NCBI RefSeq assembly: GCF_020215705.1
Contig: NZ_JAIWNB010000016.1
Span: 124,001 to 188,000, forward strand
Reading direction: 5' to 3'
From: Nonomuraea aurantiaca
Lineage (GTDB): Bacteria > Actinomycetota > Actinomycetes > Streptosporangiales > Streptosporangiaceae
DNA length: 64,000 nt
Shown here: in pieces, positions 35,657 through 43,753 of the stretch
Numbering within the stretch: position 1 is the stretch's first letter
Layout of the letters: each line of letters starts with the position of its first letter
The notes under the pieces: model-generated
The model's database searches: none
Seen by the model: only the letters and a program-made list of their open reading frames with translations
What the model was told of the DNA's origin: nothing
Program-made: the position numbers and the translations under genes

Positions 35657-35694
35657 CCGTCACGTGCGCTGATACCGTCACGTGCGCTGATACC
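35657..35694 (+). repeat. Tandem duplication, 18-bp unit x2
   Basis: CCGTCACGTGCGCTGATA occurs at 35657-35674 and again at 35675-35692, followed by CC. The copy boundary lies at the stop codon (35678-35680, minus strand) of the broken MFS gene, four bases after the M1 peptidase stop on the other strand. Confidence 0.8.
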
Positions 35695-36305
35695 AGAGGG
35701 CCGGTACGACGGCGAGGGCGGTGAACGCCAACGCCCAGGCGAACGTGTGGCCGAACGCGTCCCCCATATGGTCGGCGAGCCGGCGTTGCAGGATGACGGC
35801 GAGCACGGCGGTGCCGAACGAGCCGCCGAGAGGACGACCGGCCGGGGGCCGATGCGGTCGGTGACGCCGCCCAGCCCCCTGGCGAGGAGGCTGCCCGGCC
35901 CCTGCGGCACCAATGACAGCCCCGCGGCCACCACGCTCGCGCCGCGCTCCTGCTGGTAGTACAGAGGGAGCAGCAGCATCGACCCGAACATCGCCAGCCC
36001 CGACAGGAACAGCAGCGCCGAGGACACGGCGAACGCCCGCGTGCGGAACAGCCGCAGGTCGATGAGCGGGTCCGCGGTGCGCGTCGCGCGGTAGGCGAAG
36101 CCGGTCAGCAGCAGCGCCCCGGCCGCCAGCGGGCCGAGCACCGCCGGGTGGCCGAACCCGCCTTCGGCGCCCACCCGCGTCAGTCCGTACATGAGGGCGG
36201 CCAGCGCGGGCGAGAGCAGGAGCAGGCCGGTCACGTCGAGGCGGTGGCCGCCGCGCGGAGAGTCGGCGGGCAGCCCGCGCCAGGCCAGCAGCGCCGAGCT
36301 CCTGG
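35678..36305 (-). pseudogene. Remnant of an EmrB/QacA-type MFS drug exporter
   Basis: Two reading frames together encode pieces of a DHA2-family proton-driven exporter. The right part (about 36305-35828) runs from GLLLLSPALAALMYGL to GGVTDRIGPRPVVLS. The left part (35827-35678) resumes in another frame with GGSFGTAVLAVILQ and ends ALWYQRT. In intact relatives about 100 residues lie between these two motifs, so an internal deletion plus a frame change has occurred near 35827. The first six membrane segments are also missing; the sequence stops matching near 36305, next to the aromatic hydroxylase gene. It is not expected to be functional. Confidence 0.8.
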
Positions 36306-36361
36306 TCCACGCCGCAGCGCGCCACCGCCGTCAGGCGGCGTCGCGCCGACGTCGCCGCTTC

Positions 36362-37243
36362 TCAGCCCTGTGGTCGCAGTCGCGCGGCCGCGTCGTCGTC
36401 GAAGGTGTCGAGGAAGGCGGCGAGGGTGTCGGCCACGTGCGTCAGGGAGCGGGCGCCGAACAGCACGGGCTGGTATCCGGAGATCTCGTAGGGGGTGGCC
36501 AGCACGTCGAGCGGGTTCAGGTCGCGGATCCGGCTCTGGCCGATCCGTTCGATCTCGCCGTACGACGACAGGAGCGCCGCCCCGTACGCCTTCGGCCTCC
36601 CGCCCTCCTCCAGAACCCCATATTCCAGGGTGAACCAGTACAGATCACTGATGATCTGGAGCGCTTTCTCCGTCTCCACCCGCGTCGCGGCGTTGCCGAT
36701 CAGCCGGTAGATCGCGGCGAACTCCGGCGCGGCCAGATGGATGCCGTGGCCGAACATGTCGTGGATGATGTCCGGCTCCGGCGAGTACAGCGGCACGGCC
36801 GGGTGGCGGACGAACTGCACGGCGTGGAAGTAGCCCAGGGCCATCGACCCGAGGAACCGCTTGTTCGCCACCACTCCCCCGGCCAGCGTGAGCTCGAACC
36901 CCGTCAGCCGCCGCAGCCGGGCGCCCACCACCGCGTGCGGGGGAATGCGGTCGGCCGGGACGCGGACCTCCTCCCGCGCCTCCAGCGCGGCCCGGCACGC
37001 GTGCGCCCGGTGCGCGCCGTCGAGCGCGCGATGGACCCGGCGCCAGGTGGCGTGCTCGCTCTCGGTGTAGTCCACCGGCGGCGCCGGGTCCCCCACCCGG
37101 TGGCCGCGGGCCAGCTCGGCGAACGCGCGGCGCCGGGCGAGGTAGCGCGGGTCGCGCCGCCCGGGGTGCTCGGCGGCGGCGCCGATCGCGCCGTCGGCGC
37201 TGATCGGGGTCCGGCGCCACACATCGCTCATGGACTGATTCAT
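36362..37243 (-). CDS. phhA: Aromatic amino acid hydroxylase (phenylalanine 4-monooxygenase-like)
   Basis: This 293-aa non-heme iron, pterin-dependent hydroxylase would convert phenylalanine to tyrosine. The 2-His-1-carboxylate site is visible: PDIIHDMFGH near residues 157-166 gives both histidines, and FTLEYG near 204 gives the glutamate. The RRLTGFELTLAGGVV and VETEKALQIISDLYWFT blocks fit the catalytic domain; no regulatory ACT domain is present. I chose the ATG at 37243; ATG 37231 and ATG 37315 are alternatives. It is divergent from the DUF4916 gene. A tryptophan- or other aryl-specific hydroxylase cannot be excluded. Confidence 0.88.
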   Translation of the reverse strand: MNQSMSDVWRRTPISADGAIGAAAEHPGRRDPRYLARRRAFAELARGHRVGDPAPPVDYTESEHATWRRVHRALDGAHRAHACRAALEAREEVRVPADRIPPHAVVGARLRRLTGFELTLAGGVVANKRFLGSMALGYFHAVQFVRHPAVPLYSPEPDIIHDMFGHGIHLAAPEFAAIYRLIGNAATRVETEKALQIISDLYWFTLEYGVLEEGGRPKAYGAALLSSYGEIERIGQSRIRDLNPLDVLATPYEISGYQPVLFGARSLTHVADTLAAFLDTFDDDAAARLRPQG

Positions 37244-37341
37244 TACCGGACGGTCGCCCGCCTGACGCCTCCGGCCATAGGCTTTACCGAAGCTTGGCGG
37301 GTCCGCGTGGATCATGGGACGCTGGGACGTACGATCGGCAG

Positions 37342-37878
37342 ATGACCGAAAAGACCGAAACTGTGCCCGGCTGGCTCGCTCCGGAGGAGCTGGAGTCGGT
37401 GCGGGGGCGGATGCCGATCCTCTATATCGACGCCGTGCCCGTGCGAGTCGACGAAACCGGCGTGGTGACCCGCGTCGGCCTGCTGCTGCGCATCGCCTCG
37501 GACGGGACGGTCAGCCGGGCGCTGGTCTCTGGACGTGTGCTGCACCACGAGCGGGTCCGCGACGCGCTCCTGCGGCATCTGGAGAAGGACCTCGGCCACA
37601 CGGCGCTGCCCCAGGTCCCGGCGTCGCCGCAGCCGTTCACGATAGCCGAGTATTTCCCGACACCGGGTGTCACGCCCTACCACGACCCGCGCCAGCACGC
37701 GGTGTCGCTCGCCTACATCGTCCCGGTCGCCGGTGACTGCCGGCCCCGCCAGGACGCCCTCGACTTTGTCTGGTTCACGCCGGAGGAGGCCGCGTCCCCG
37801 CTGGTCCAGCAGGAGATGACCGGCGGCCAGGGGGTGCTGCTGAAGCAGGCGCTCGCCCAGGTCGGCCGGCTGCCGTAA
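37342..37878 (+). CDS. DUF4916 / Nudix-like protein
   Basis: A 178-aa cytoplasmic protein of the Nudix fold as annotated for DUF4916. The Nudix helix region is degenerate (SGRVLHHERVRDALLRHLEK), lacking the canonical REUXEE box, so hydrolase activity is doubtful. Other family blocks, such as PFTIAEYFPTPGVTPYHDPR and QDALDFVWFTPEEA, are intact. It begins with ATG at 37342 and is followed immediately by a strong bidirectional terminator. Confidence 0.78.
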   Translation: MTEKTETVPGWLAPEELESVRGRMPILYIDAVPVRVDETGVVTRVGLLLRIASDGTVSRALVSGRVLHHERVRDALLRHLEKDLGHTALPQVPASPQPFTIAEYFPTPGVTPYHDPRQHAVSLAYIVPVAGDCRPRQDALDFVWFTPEEAASPLVQQEMTGGQGVLLKQALAQVGRLP

Positions 37879-37879
37879 C

Positions 37880-37926
37880 CCGGTCGGGGCAGGCGCTCAC
37901 CCAGGTCGAGCGCCTGCCCCGGCCGG
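37880..37926. terminator. Strong bidirectional terminator hairpin
   Basis: A perfect 13-bp stem, GGGGCAGGCGCTC (37886-37898) with GAGCGCCTGCCCC (37908-37920), extended by flanking CCGG/CCGG, encloses a 9-base loop. It sits between convergent genes: two bases after the DUF4916 stop and two bases before the DUF4142 stop. Confidence 0.85.
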
Positions 37927-37928
37927 GC

Positions 37929-38597
37929 TCAGGCGGCCGGTGGGGACGGGAAGGCGTCGGGGTTGATCAGGCCGGTGCTCTCCAGCAGCCGCTGATGGTT
38001 CAGCACCGCCGCGTTGGCCTTCTCGGAGAAGGGCCGGACCAGGGTGTTCTGCGTGCTGCCGCGCACGGCGCCGATCAGGGCGAAGATCTGGCCGTGCGCG
38101 AGGCGCAGCCACTTCACGTACGTCGAGTCGTACTCCTTGCCCGACCGGCTGGAGATGTCATCCATCCATTCCTTTTGCAGGTCGGTCGGCTTGATCGGCA
38201 GCTGCACCTTGAGCTTGGCCGCGAGAGCGAGGACCTGCTCGTCGAGAACACTGTGCTGGGCGGCGATCTCCTTGCTGACCTGCCGGACCCGCGCGGTACT
38301 GGCCCGCGTCTGGGCCTGCTGCGCCATGGTCATCTCCCACAGGGTGGCGAGCCGGACCTTGATGATCAGCTCCCGGTCGGCCGCCGACAACGGGCCCCAC
38401 TTGGTCGCCCACGTACTGTCGTCCTTCACCGTCCCGGCCGCGGCGGGCGGCGCGCTGCCGACGGTCGGCACGACCGTCGCGCTGGGAATCTGGACGCTGG
38501 GAATCTGGACGCTGGGCAGGCCGGCGCACGCGCCGAGAGCCAGGAGCGCGGCGGCGCCGCCGATGGCGAGAACGGGACGGCGATGTCGCAGTCGCAC
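37929..38597 (-). CDS. DUF4142 lipoprotein
   Basis: This 222-aa exported lipoprotein has a basic RLRHRR start, a hydrophobic stretch and the lipobox LGAC near residues 16-19. A short repeat PSVQIPSVQIPS follows the anchor. The DUF4142 domain is a ferritin-like four-helix bundle: SAADRELIIKVRLATLWEM, then QHSVLDEQVLALAAKL and KWLRLAHGQIFALI. Metal-binding function is not established. I chose the GTG at 38597 with AGGGGGTG upstream; an ATG at 38663 would add a non-signal extension. Confidence 0.78.
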   Translation of the reverse strand: MRLRHRRPVLAIGGAAALLALGACAGLPSVQIPSVQIPSATVVPTVGSAPPAAAGTVKDDSTWATKWGPLSAADRELIIKVRLATLWEMTMAQQAQTRASTARVRQVSKEIAAQHSVLDEQVLALAAKLKVQLPIKPTDLQKEWMDDISSRSGKEYDSTYVKWLRLAHGQIFALIGAVRGSTQNTLVRPFSEKANAAVLNHQRLLESTGLINPDAFPSPPAA

Positions 38598-38702
38598 GCC
38601 GTCACCCCCTTCGGGTCTGGACTGTTCAGAAGGAGGTACGGGGGCGCGGGCGGCACCGTTCATAGCAGAATGCAATTTTTGCCCTAGGCAAAGGTTTTTC
38701 TC

Positions 38703-39212
38703 TCAGACGTCCGGCCAGCCGAGCGGGTGCAGGGCGCTCTCCGGCGGCTCACCGCCCGCCTCGGTGAAGGCCGTCATCGCCCCGAGCAGCGCCCGGCGCT
38801 GCTCGGCCGGCATGCGCGCGATGATCGCGGTGATCTCCTCGCCGCGCCGGGCGGTGACCTGGTCCACGATGTGCTGTCCCTCGTCGGTCAGGCGCATGAG
38901 GCTCTCCCTGCGGTCGCGCGGGTTGACCTCGCGCACGATCAGCCGGGCGGCGGCGAGCCGGTCGGCCATCCGCATGGCCGTGGAGGGGTTGACGTTGAGC
39001 AGCTCGGCCATGGCGACGAGCTTGGTCGCCCCGTGCCCGGCCAGCACCACGAGCATGCGGAACTGCGGCAGCGTGACCTTGTCCCCGACCGCGCCGAGCG
39101 AGCGGACCGCGATGGCGACGAGCAGGCGCGAGCCGGTGAGGACCGCCGCGACGACGGCGGACAGGTCCTCCCGGTTCTCCCCATTCCCCTCTGGCAAAGG
39201 CCCCTCTGACAT
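38703..39212 (-). CDS. MarR-family transcriptional regulator
   Basis: A 169-aa winged-helix regulator. The DNA-binding part reads VTLPQFRMLVVLAGHGATKL, then MAELLNVNPSTAMRMADRL, and the wing is REVNPRDRRESLMRLTDEG, which is classic MarR. A GTG two codons upstream of the chosen ATG is possible. It is transcribed in the same direction as the nitroreductase/acyl-CoA synthetase pair, downstream of them, and could regulate them in response to an aromatic ligand; that is inference. Confidence 0.9.
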   Translation of the reverse strand: MSEGPLPEGNGENREDLSAVVAAVLTGSRLLVAIAVRSLGAVGDKVTLPQFRMLVVLAGHGATKLVAMAELLNVNPSTAMRMADRLAAARLIVREVNPRDRRESLMRLTDEGQHIVDQVTARRGEEITAIIARMPAEQRRALLGAMTAFTEAGGEPPESALHPLGWPDV

Positions 39213-39266
39213 AGGCACTGTTGTACACGCCCTTGCTGAGGGCGGCGCCCGTCAGATCGGTTCGCG

Positions 39267-39935
39267 TCAGCCGGCCTGGGCGCCCGCCCCGCTCCAGCGG
39301 TCCAGGTGGAGGACGTCGTCGAGCGGCAGGCGCGAGGCGGGCTTGAAGGTGTCCCCGGTGTAGTAGGCGGTGGGGATGAGCGCGCCCTGCCGGATATCGT
39401 CGGGGAGGCCGAGCAGCTCGGCCACCTCGCGCTCGTAGGCCAGGTGCAGGGTGGTCCACGCCGTGCCCAGCCCGCGCGCCCGCGCCGCGAGCATGTAGCT
39501 CCAGGCCGCCGGCAGCAGCGACCCCCACAGACCGGCCTGGTTCCCCTCGGGGAGCCGAGATGCCTGGATGCACGGGATCACCAGCACCGGCACCTCCCCC
39601 ATGTGCTCGGCGAGGTGGACGGCGCTCGCCGCGACGCGCTGCTGCACCTCGGCGCGGGCCGGATCGTCCTGGGACATGCTCGCGGTCACGCTCCCGGAGG
39701 AGAAGTACGCCTGCGCCGAGCGCACGTAGTATTCCCCGATCCGCCCGCGCAGCTCGGGGTCGGTGACCACGATCCAGTGCCAGCCCTGGCGGTTGCCGCC
39801 GCTGGGCGCCTGCAGCGCGATCTCCAGGCACTCCCGCACCAGTTCGATGGGGACGGAGCGGTCGAGGTCGAGGCGCTTTCGCACGCTTCGGGTGGTGGTG
39901 AGCAGTTCGTCGACACTGAGCGATGGGGTCGTCAT
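39267..39935 (-). CDS. Nitroreductase-family flavoprotein
   Basis: This 222-aa FMN-dependent oxidoreductase of the nitroreductase fold has the SVRKRLDL cofactor arginines near residue 17, ALQAPSGGNRQGWHWIVVTD near 41-60, and a C-terminal LGLPDDIRQGALIPTAYY segment. It could reduce nitroaromatics or an enoyl/quinone substrate with NAD(P)H. Its ATG overlaps the stop of the acyl-CoA synthetase (39932-39935), so the two may share a pathway acting on an activated acid. Confidence 0.9.
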   Translation of the reverse strand: MTTPSLSVDELLTTTRSVRKRLDLDRSVPIELVRECLEIALQAPSGGNRQGWHWIVVTDPELRGRIGEYYVRSAQAYFSSGSVTASMSQDDPARAEVQQRVAASAVHLAEHMGEVPVLVIPCIQASRLPEGNQAGLWGSLLPAAWSYMLAARARGLGTAWTTLHLAYEREVAELLGLPDDIRQGALIPTAYYTGDTFKPASRLPLDDVLHLDRWSGAGAQAG

Positions 39936-41527
39936 GAGCTCATCGTGCCACCGGCGAGTTTCCGCCGGTCCACCTTCCCCGTCTGGTTGCGGGGCAGGGT
40001 CGTCACGAACTCGATGTCGCGCGGCACCTTGAACCCGGCCAGCTCGTACTTGACCGCCTGCTTGAGCTCGTCGGCCGACAGCCGCGCGCCCGGCATCCGG
40101 ACCACGTAGGCGGCCAGGCGCTGGCCGTACTCCTCATCCGGTACGCCCAGGACGGCCACGTCGGCGACGCCCGGCTGCCGGCCCAGGAGGTTCTCCACCT
40201 CCTGGGGGAACACGTTCTCGCCGCCCGAGACGATCATGTCGTCCTCGCGGCCGTCGATGAACAGCAGCCCCCGCCCCTCCCGATGCCCGAGGTCGCCGGT
40301 GCTCAGCAAGCCGCCGGCCTCCCCTGCGGCACCTCCAGCACCGGTCTCGCCGCCCGAGTAGCCGCTGAAGGTCAGTCCGCCGCCCACGAGCACGCGGCCC
40401 ACCTCGTACGGGGGCAGCTCGCGGCCGTCCGGGCCGGCGATCAGGACCGTGGTCCCGCGCACGGGACGCCCGATGGTGTCCGGGGCGGCACGCAGGTCTG
40501 CGGGGGTGGCGAGGGTGACCCAGCCGACCTCGGTGGAGCCGTAGAGGTTGTAGAGCACGTCACCGTAGGCGTCCATGAACGCGGTGGCCAGATCCGGCGG
40601 CAGCGCCGACCCCCCGGAGACCACCACGCGCAGGTCCGGCAGCGACGGGACACCTCCGCGGGCGAGCAGCCGTTTCAGCATGACGGGCACGGCCGCCATC
40701 GCCGTGGCCCGATGACGCCTGAGGACGCGCGGGACCGTCTCGGGATCGAAGCGCCGCCTCAGCACCACCGGGCAGCCGAGCACCAGCGCCACGCCGTACC
40801 AGAGCAGGCCGAGACCGTGGAACAGCGGCGGCGCGATGAAGATCGGCTCGCCGCTGCGCAGCGGCACGGTGGCCAGCATCGAGGTGAACGGCTCGGCCAG
40901 CGCGGTCAGCGACAGCCGGCGTGGCGCGCCCTTGGGCGCGCCGGTCGTCCCGGACGTGAGCAGCACCAGCCGTCCCGGCCGGCGCGGCGCCGGGGGCTCG
41001 GGTCCGGCGGCGGTCGCGACCAGCTCGTCCAGGTCGCTGACGCGGGTCCCGGCGAAGTCCACCGTCGGCAGCTCCGGCGCGGCGATCAGGGTGCGCACGT
41101 CCTCGCGTTCCAGTACCTCGCGCAGGCGCGGGCCGGCCAGGCCGGTGTTGAGCAGCAGCAGGTCCGCGCCCAGCCGGGAGACGGCCGCCAGCGCCTCGAC
41201 GAAGCCGCGGTGGTTGGGCCACATGATCGCCACGGTCTGGCCCGGCCGTACGCCGAACCGGTGGTACAGGGCCGAGGCCAGCGCCGCCACCCGCGCGTCC
41301 AGCTCGGCGCACGTCAGGGAGCCGTCCTCGTCGTGGATGGCGGGGCGATCGGGCCAGCGCGCGGCGGCCATGGCCACGCCCGTGGCGGGGGTGACGCGGA
41401 AGTGCCGGAACGCCTCGATCATGCGCGCCAGGTTCGCGGGCGGCACGGGGCGCAGCAGGCCGTTGCGGGCGAACGTCTCCGCGGCCTCGACACCGAGACC
41501 GCAGAGCCGGGTCAAGCTGGTGATCAT
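39932..41527 (-). CDS. Acyl-CoA synthetase / AMP-dependent ligase
   Basis: A 531-aa ANL-superfamily adenylating enzyme that would activate a carboxylic acid to its CoA thioester with ATP. The P-loop LLTSGTTGAPKGAPRR, the YNLYGSTEVGW motif, STGDLGHREGRGLLFIDGRE and the C-terminal PRNQTGKVDRRKL lysine are all visible. It resembles fatty-acid CoA ligases of actinobacteria. I chose the ATG at 41527 with GAGGTG upstream; the frame stays open further but through repeat DNA. It is the first gene of an operon with the overlapping nitroreductase. Confidence 0.9.
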   Translation of the reverse strand: MITSLTRLCGLGVEAAETFARNGLLRPVPPANLARMIEAFRHFRVTPATGVAMAAARWPDRPAIHDEDGSLTCAELDARVAALASALYHRFGVRPGQTVAIMWPNHRGFVEALAAVSRLGADLLLLNTGLAGPRLREVLEREDVRTLIAAPELPTVDFAGTRVSDLDELVATAAGPEPPAPRRPGRLVLLTSGTTGAPKGAPRRLSLTALAEPFTSMLATVPLRSGEPIFIAPPLFHGLGLLWYGVALVLGCPVVLRRRFDPETVPRVLRRHRATAMAAVPVMLKRLLARGGVPSLPDLRVVVSGGSALPPDLATAFMDAYGDVLYNLYGSTEVGWVTLATPADLRAAPDTIGRPVRGTTVLIAGPDGRELPPYEVGRVLVGGGLTFSGYSGGETGAGGAAGEAGGLLSTGDLGHREGRGLLFIDGREDDMIVSGGENVFPQEVENLLGRQPGVADVAVLGVPDEEYGQRLAAYVVRMPGARLSADELKQAVKYELAGFKVPRDIEFVTTLPRNQTGKVDRRKLAGGTMSS

Positions 41528-41602
41528 CCGGGCACCTCTTCTCCGGGTTCGCCGGGGTGAGAAAGCCCTACCCCCGGATCGGGGTGTCAAGTGCGGTCCT
41601 AT

Positions 41603-41729
41603 GACGGTCCGTGGTGGCCGGCGTCCCTTGGGGAGGGATACCCCCTTCGGGGGAGCGGAAGAAGACGGCCCGTCGTGGCAGAGGTCCCCAGGAGCGACAC
41701 CCCCTCCGGGGAGCGGAAGAAGAAGGTCC
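41603..41729. repeat. Imperfect tandem repeat, about 58-61 bp unit
   Basis: Units begin GACGGTCCGTGGTGG (41603) and GACGGCCCGTCGTGG (41664), with the first bases of a third at 41722. Each full unit carries a small C5/G5-type hairpin (41641-41653; 41701-41711) followed by GGGAGCGGAAGAAGA or GGAGCGGAAGAAGA. It lies in the intergenic gap upstream of the acyl-CoA synthetase and downstream of the PA14 glycosidase. No gene seen. Confidence 0.75.
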
Positions 41730-41740
41730 GGCACCAGCCG

Positions 41741-41775
41741 GTGCGGGCCCGCCCCTGGGTGGGGTGGGCCCGCAC
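41741..41775. terminator. Terminator hairpin downstream of PA14 glycosidase
   Basis: GTGCGGGCCCGCCCC (41741-41755) pairs with GGGGTGGGCCCGCAC (41761-41775) with one mismatch and a 5-base loop. It lies 22 bases past the glycosidase stop codon (minus strand). Confidence 0.8.
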
Positions 41776-41796
41776 CGGAACGGGCGCGGATTTCGG

Positions 41797-43572
41797 TTAT
41801 CCGGCGAGCAGCTTCTCCGCCGGGATGATCTGGCGGGGCAGGGTGGAGCTCTCCCATCGCAGCTCGGCGATGGCGTCATAGCCGCTGTCGTAGAACTCCA
41901 TCTTGATGTCGTGCGCCCCCGCCGTCAGGGCGATCTGGCCGGTGTCGTCGCGTTTGGAGTGGTCGGTCCAGTTGTCGATGAGCGGCTTGCCGTCCACCCA
42001 TAGCCGTACGCCGTCGTCGCTGGTGGTGACGAAGGTGTAGGTCTCCGCCTTGTCGGCCACGACCTTCCCCGTCCAGCGCACGCTGAAGGTGTCGGCGCCG
42101 ATGGCGGGGGCCGGGGCGGCCGAGCCCCAGTCGAAGTTCACGGTGGGGTCGATCCTGGTGACCGTGGCGCCGGTGAGGTCGGCGTTGTCGAAGTACGTCG
42201 CGGACAGCCCCTGCTGGTCGATCACCAGCGTCGTCGCCGAGCCGGCCGGGAGCGTCACCGTGGCCTTGCCGCCGGAGATGGTGGCGGTTCCGGTCCGGTG
42301 CGGAGTCCAGGCGTCCGACGTGCTCTGCCAGATCGCCGCGGTCCCCGCCGTAAGCCCGGTCAGCGCGAGAGCGGCGTCGATCGGGTCCGCGCCGACGTTG
42401 ACCAGGACCACGTTCTTGCTCTGGTCCGAGGCGAAGACGTGCAGCTTGTCGTTGTTCGCGCTCGCCTTGACGATGGTCTTGCCGAAGGGCCGGAACAGTC
42501 CCTCACCGGTGTACATGCCGATGCCGTGGTAGATGGGCAGGGGCTCGTTGCGCGGAATGCTGCCCTCACCCTTCTCGCTGGTCAGGCCGAGCTGCCCGTT
42601 CTTGTCGCCGTACTGGTAGGCGCTGGCGCCCGCGTGCAGGATCTGCCCGAGCGCCGCCGCGCCCCACACCGTGTTGAAGTGGGTGAGCGTACGGTGGCCG
42701 TCGTCGTCCTTGTGGTCGGAGTTGAACTCGCCGATCTGAATGTCGATCTTCCGGCCCAGTATGGACTCCGCGAGCGCGCTCACCTCCTTGATGTCGGTCT
42801 CGTACGTGCGGATCACGCTGCCGAGGAGCTGTTCGTCGGTGATCTGATCGTCGCCGGCGCCGTAGTCGTGGTAGTCGACGAAGTCGACGCGGCTGCCGGA
42901 GCCTTCGAGGAACGTCTTGATGTAGGAGCGGTCGTCCCACGCCGTAGCCGGCCCGCCCACCTTGACCGCGGGGTTCTCGGCCCGCAGGGCGTCGGTGATC
43001 AGGTTGAAGCGGCTGCTGTACTCCGCCGCCGTCATCTCCGGCTTGTCGGGCGTGCACGTGCAGTTGAGCTCGTTGCCGAGAATGAACCGCTGGACCGGCT
43101 TGCCGGTCGCCGCGAAGTGCTTGTAGAGGGCCACCGCGTCACCGCGGTTCACCTCCGCGCTCTGCCGTCCGTCCACCTGGAGGATGACGACGGGTTCGGC
43201 GCCGAGGTCGCGGATGGCGGTGATCCAGGCGTCCCCCGAAACCTCCGTGGCGCATTTGTAGCCGCCGCAGACGATCGGGCTGTCATGGTTGCCGGGCTCC
43301 TGGTAGTGCAGCTCGATCCGCATCCGGCCGGCGCCGAGAGCGCGCAGCCGGTCGCGGTGCTTGGTGTCGTTGGTGATGTACGAGCCTTCGCCGTACCCGG
43401 TGATCCCGATGCCGAAGTCGGTGGGGGCGATCGTCCGGATCGGTTGGGTGAAGTCCACCGAGACGGCGGCGGCGACGGCCGCCTCCGCCGGTGCGCCCGC
43501 CGTCCAGACCACCGCGGCGGCCAGGCCGCCCGCGAGAACGGCGTGCAGCGTACGACGTGCCAGTGCGATCAT
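41797..43572 (-). CDS. Secreted clan-A glycoside hydrolase with PA14 domain
   Basis: This 591-aa exported enzyme has a signal peptide of about 31 residues ending in APAEA. The central TIM-barrel region resembles GH39/GH5-like clan A. A likely acid/base glutamate sits in FILGNELNCTC (near 166) and a likely nucleophile in IDIQIGEFNSD (near 281). A small beta domain follows. Residues of about 455-585 form a PA14 module (LSATYFDNADLTGATV; TSDDGVRLWVDGKPLIDNW), which typically binds glycans. The substrate is unknown. AGGAGAAGG sits just before the ATG. It is followed by a terminator and repeat DNA. Confidence 0.8.
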   Translation of the reverse strand: MIALARRTLHAVLAGGLAAAVVWTAGAPAEAAVAAAVSVDFTQPIRTIAPTDFGIGITGYGEGSYITNDTKHRDRLRALGAGRMRIELHYQEPGNHDSPIVCGGYKCATEVSGDAWITAIRDLGAEPVVILQVDGRQSAEVNRGDAVALYKHFAATGKPVQRFILGNELNCTCTPDKPEMTAAEYSSRFNLITDALRAENPAVKVGGPATAWDDRSYIKTFLEGSGSRVDFVDYHDYGAGDDQITDEQLLGSVIRTYETDIKEVSALAESILGRKIDIQIGEFNSDHKDDDGHRTLTHFNTVWGAAALGQILHAGASAYQYGDKNGQLGLTSEKGEGSIPRNEPLPIYHGIGMYTGEGLFRPFGKTIVKASANNDKLHVFASDQSKNVVLVNVGADPIDAALALTGLTAGTAAIWQSTSDAWTPHRTGTATISGGKATVTLPAGSATTLVIDQQGLSATYFDNADLTGATVTRIDPTVNFDWGSAAPAPAIGADTFSVRWTGKVVADKAETYTFVTTSDDGVRLWVDGKPLIDNWTDHSKRDDTGQIALTAGAHDIKMEFYDSGYDAIAELRWESSTLPRQIIPAEKLLAG

Positions 43573-43753
43573 CCTTCTCCTGTCACAAGGTCCACAAGAT
43601 CCCGTGGATCATGACATATACGGGTTAAGCGGATGTGACTTCCCGAGTGGGTGTGGCGCGCGACACTCCTCGTCTCGCGGCGCCGAGGGCGCATGGGCAC
43701 ACAACCCCGTGATCCGGCACAATCGGCTCTATGCAGATGCACGAGAGGGCCTG

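Noticed and set aside
36311..36361. Terminator after the aromatic hydroxylase (CCGCC-GTCA-GGCGG)
   Set aside because: The stem is only 5 bp without a T-run, too weak to list as a terminator.
39932..41527. Link between the acyl-CoA synthetase and the oxylipin-like operon
   Set aside because: They are more than 8 kb apart with unrelated genes and terminators between them; shared fatty-acid chemistry alone is not evidence.
41530..41860. Arg/Pro/Gly-rich open frames through the 60-bp repeat
   Set aside because: Open frames exist in several phases on both strands because of GC content and repeat structure; there is no ribosome-binding site or family match.
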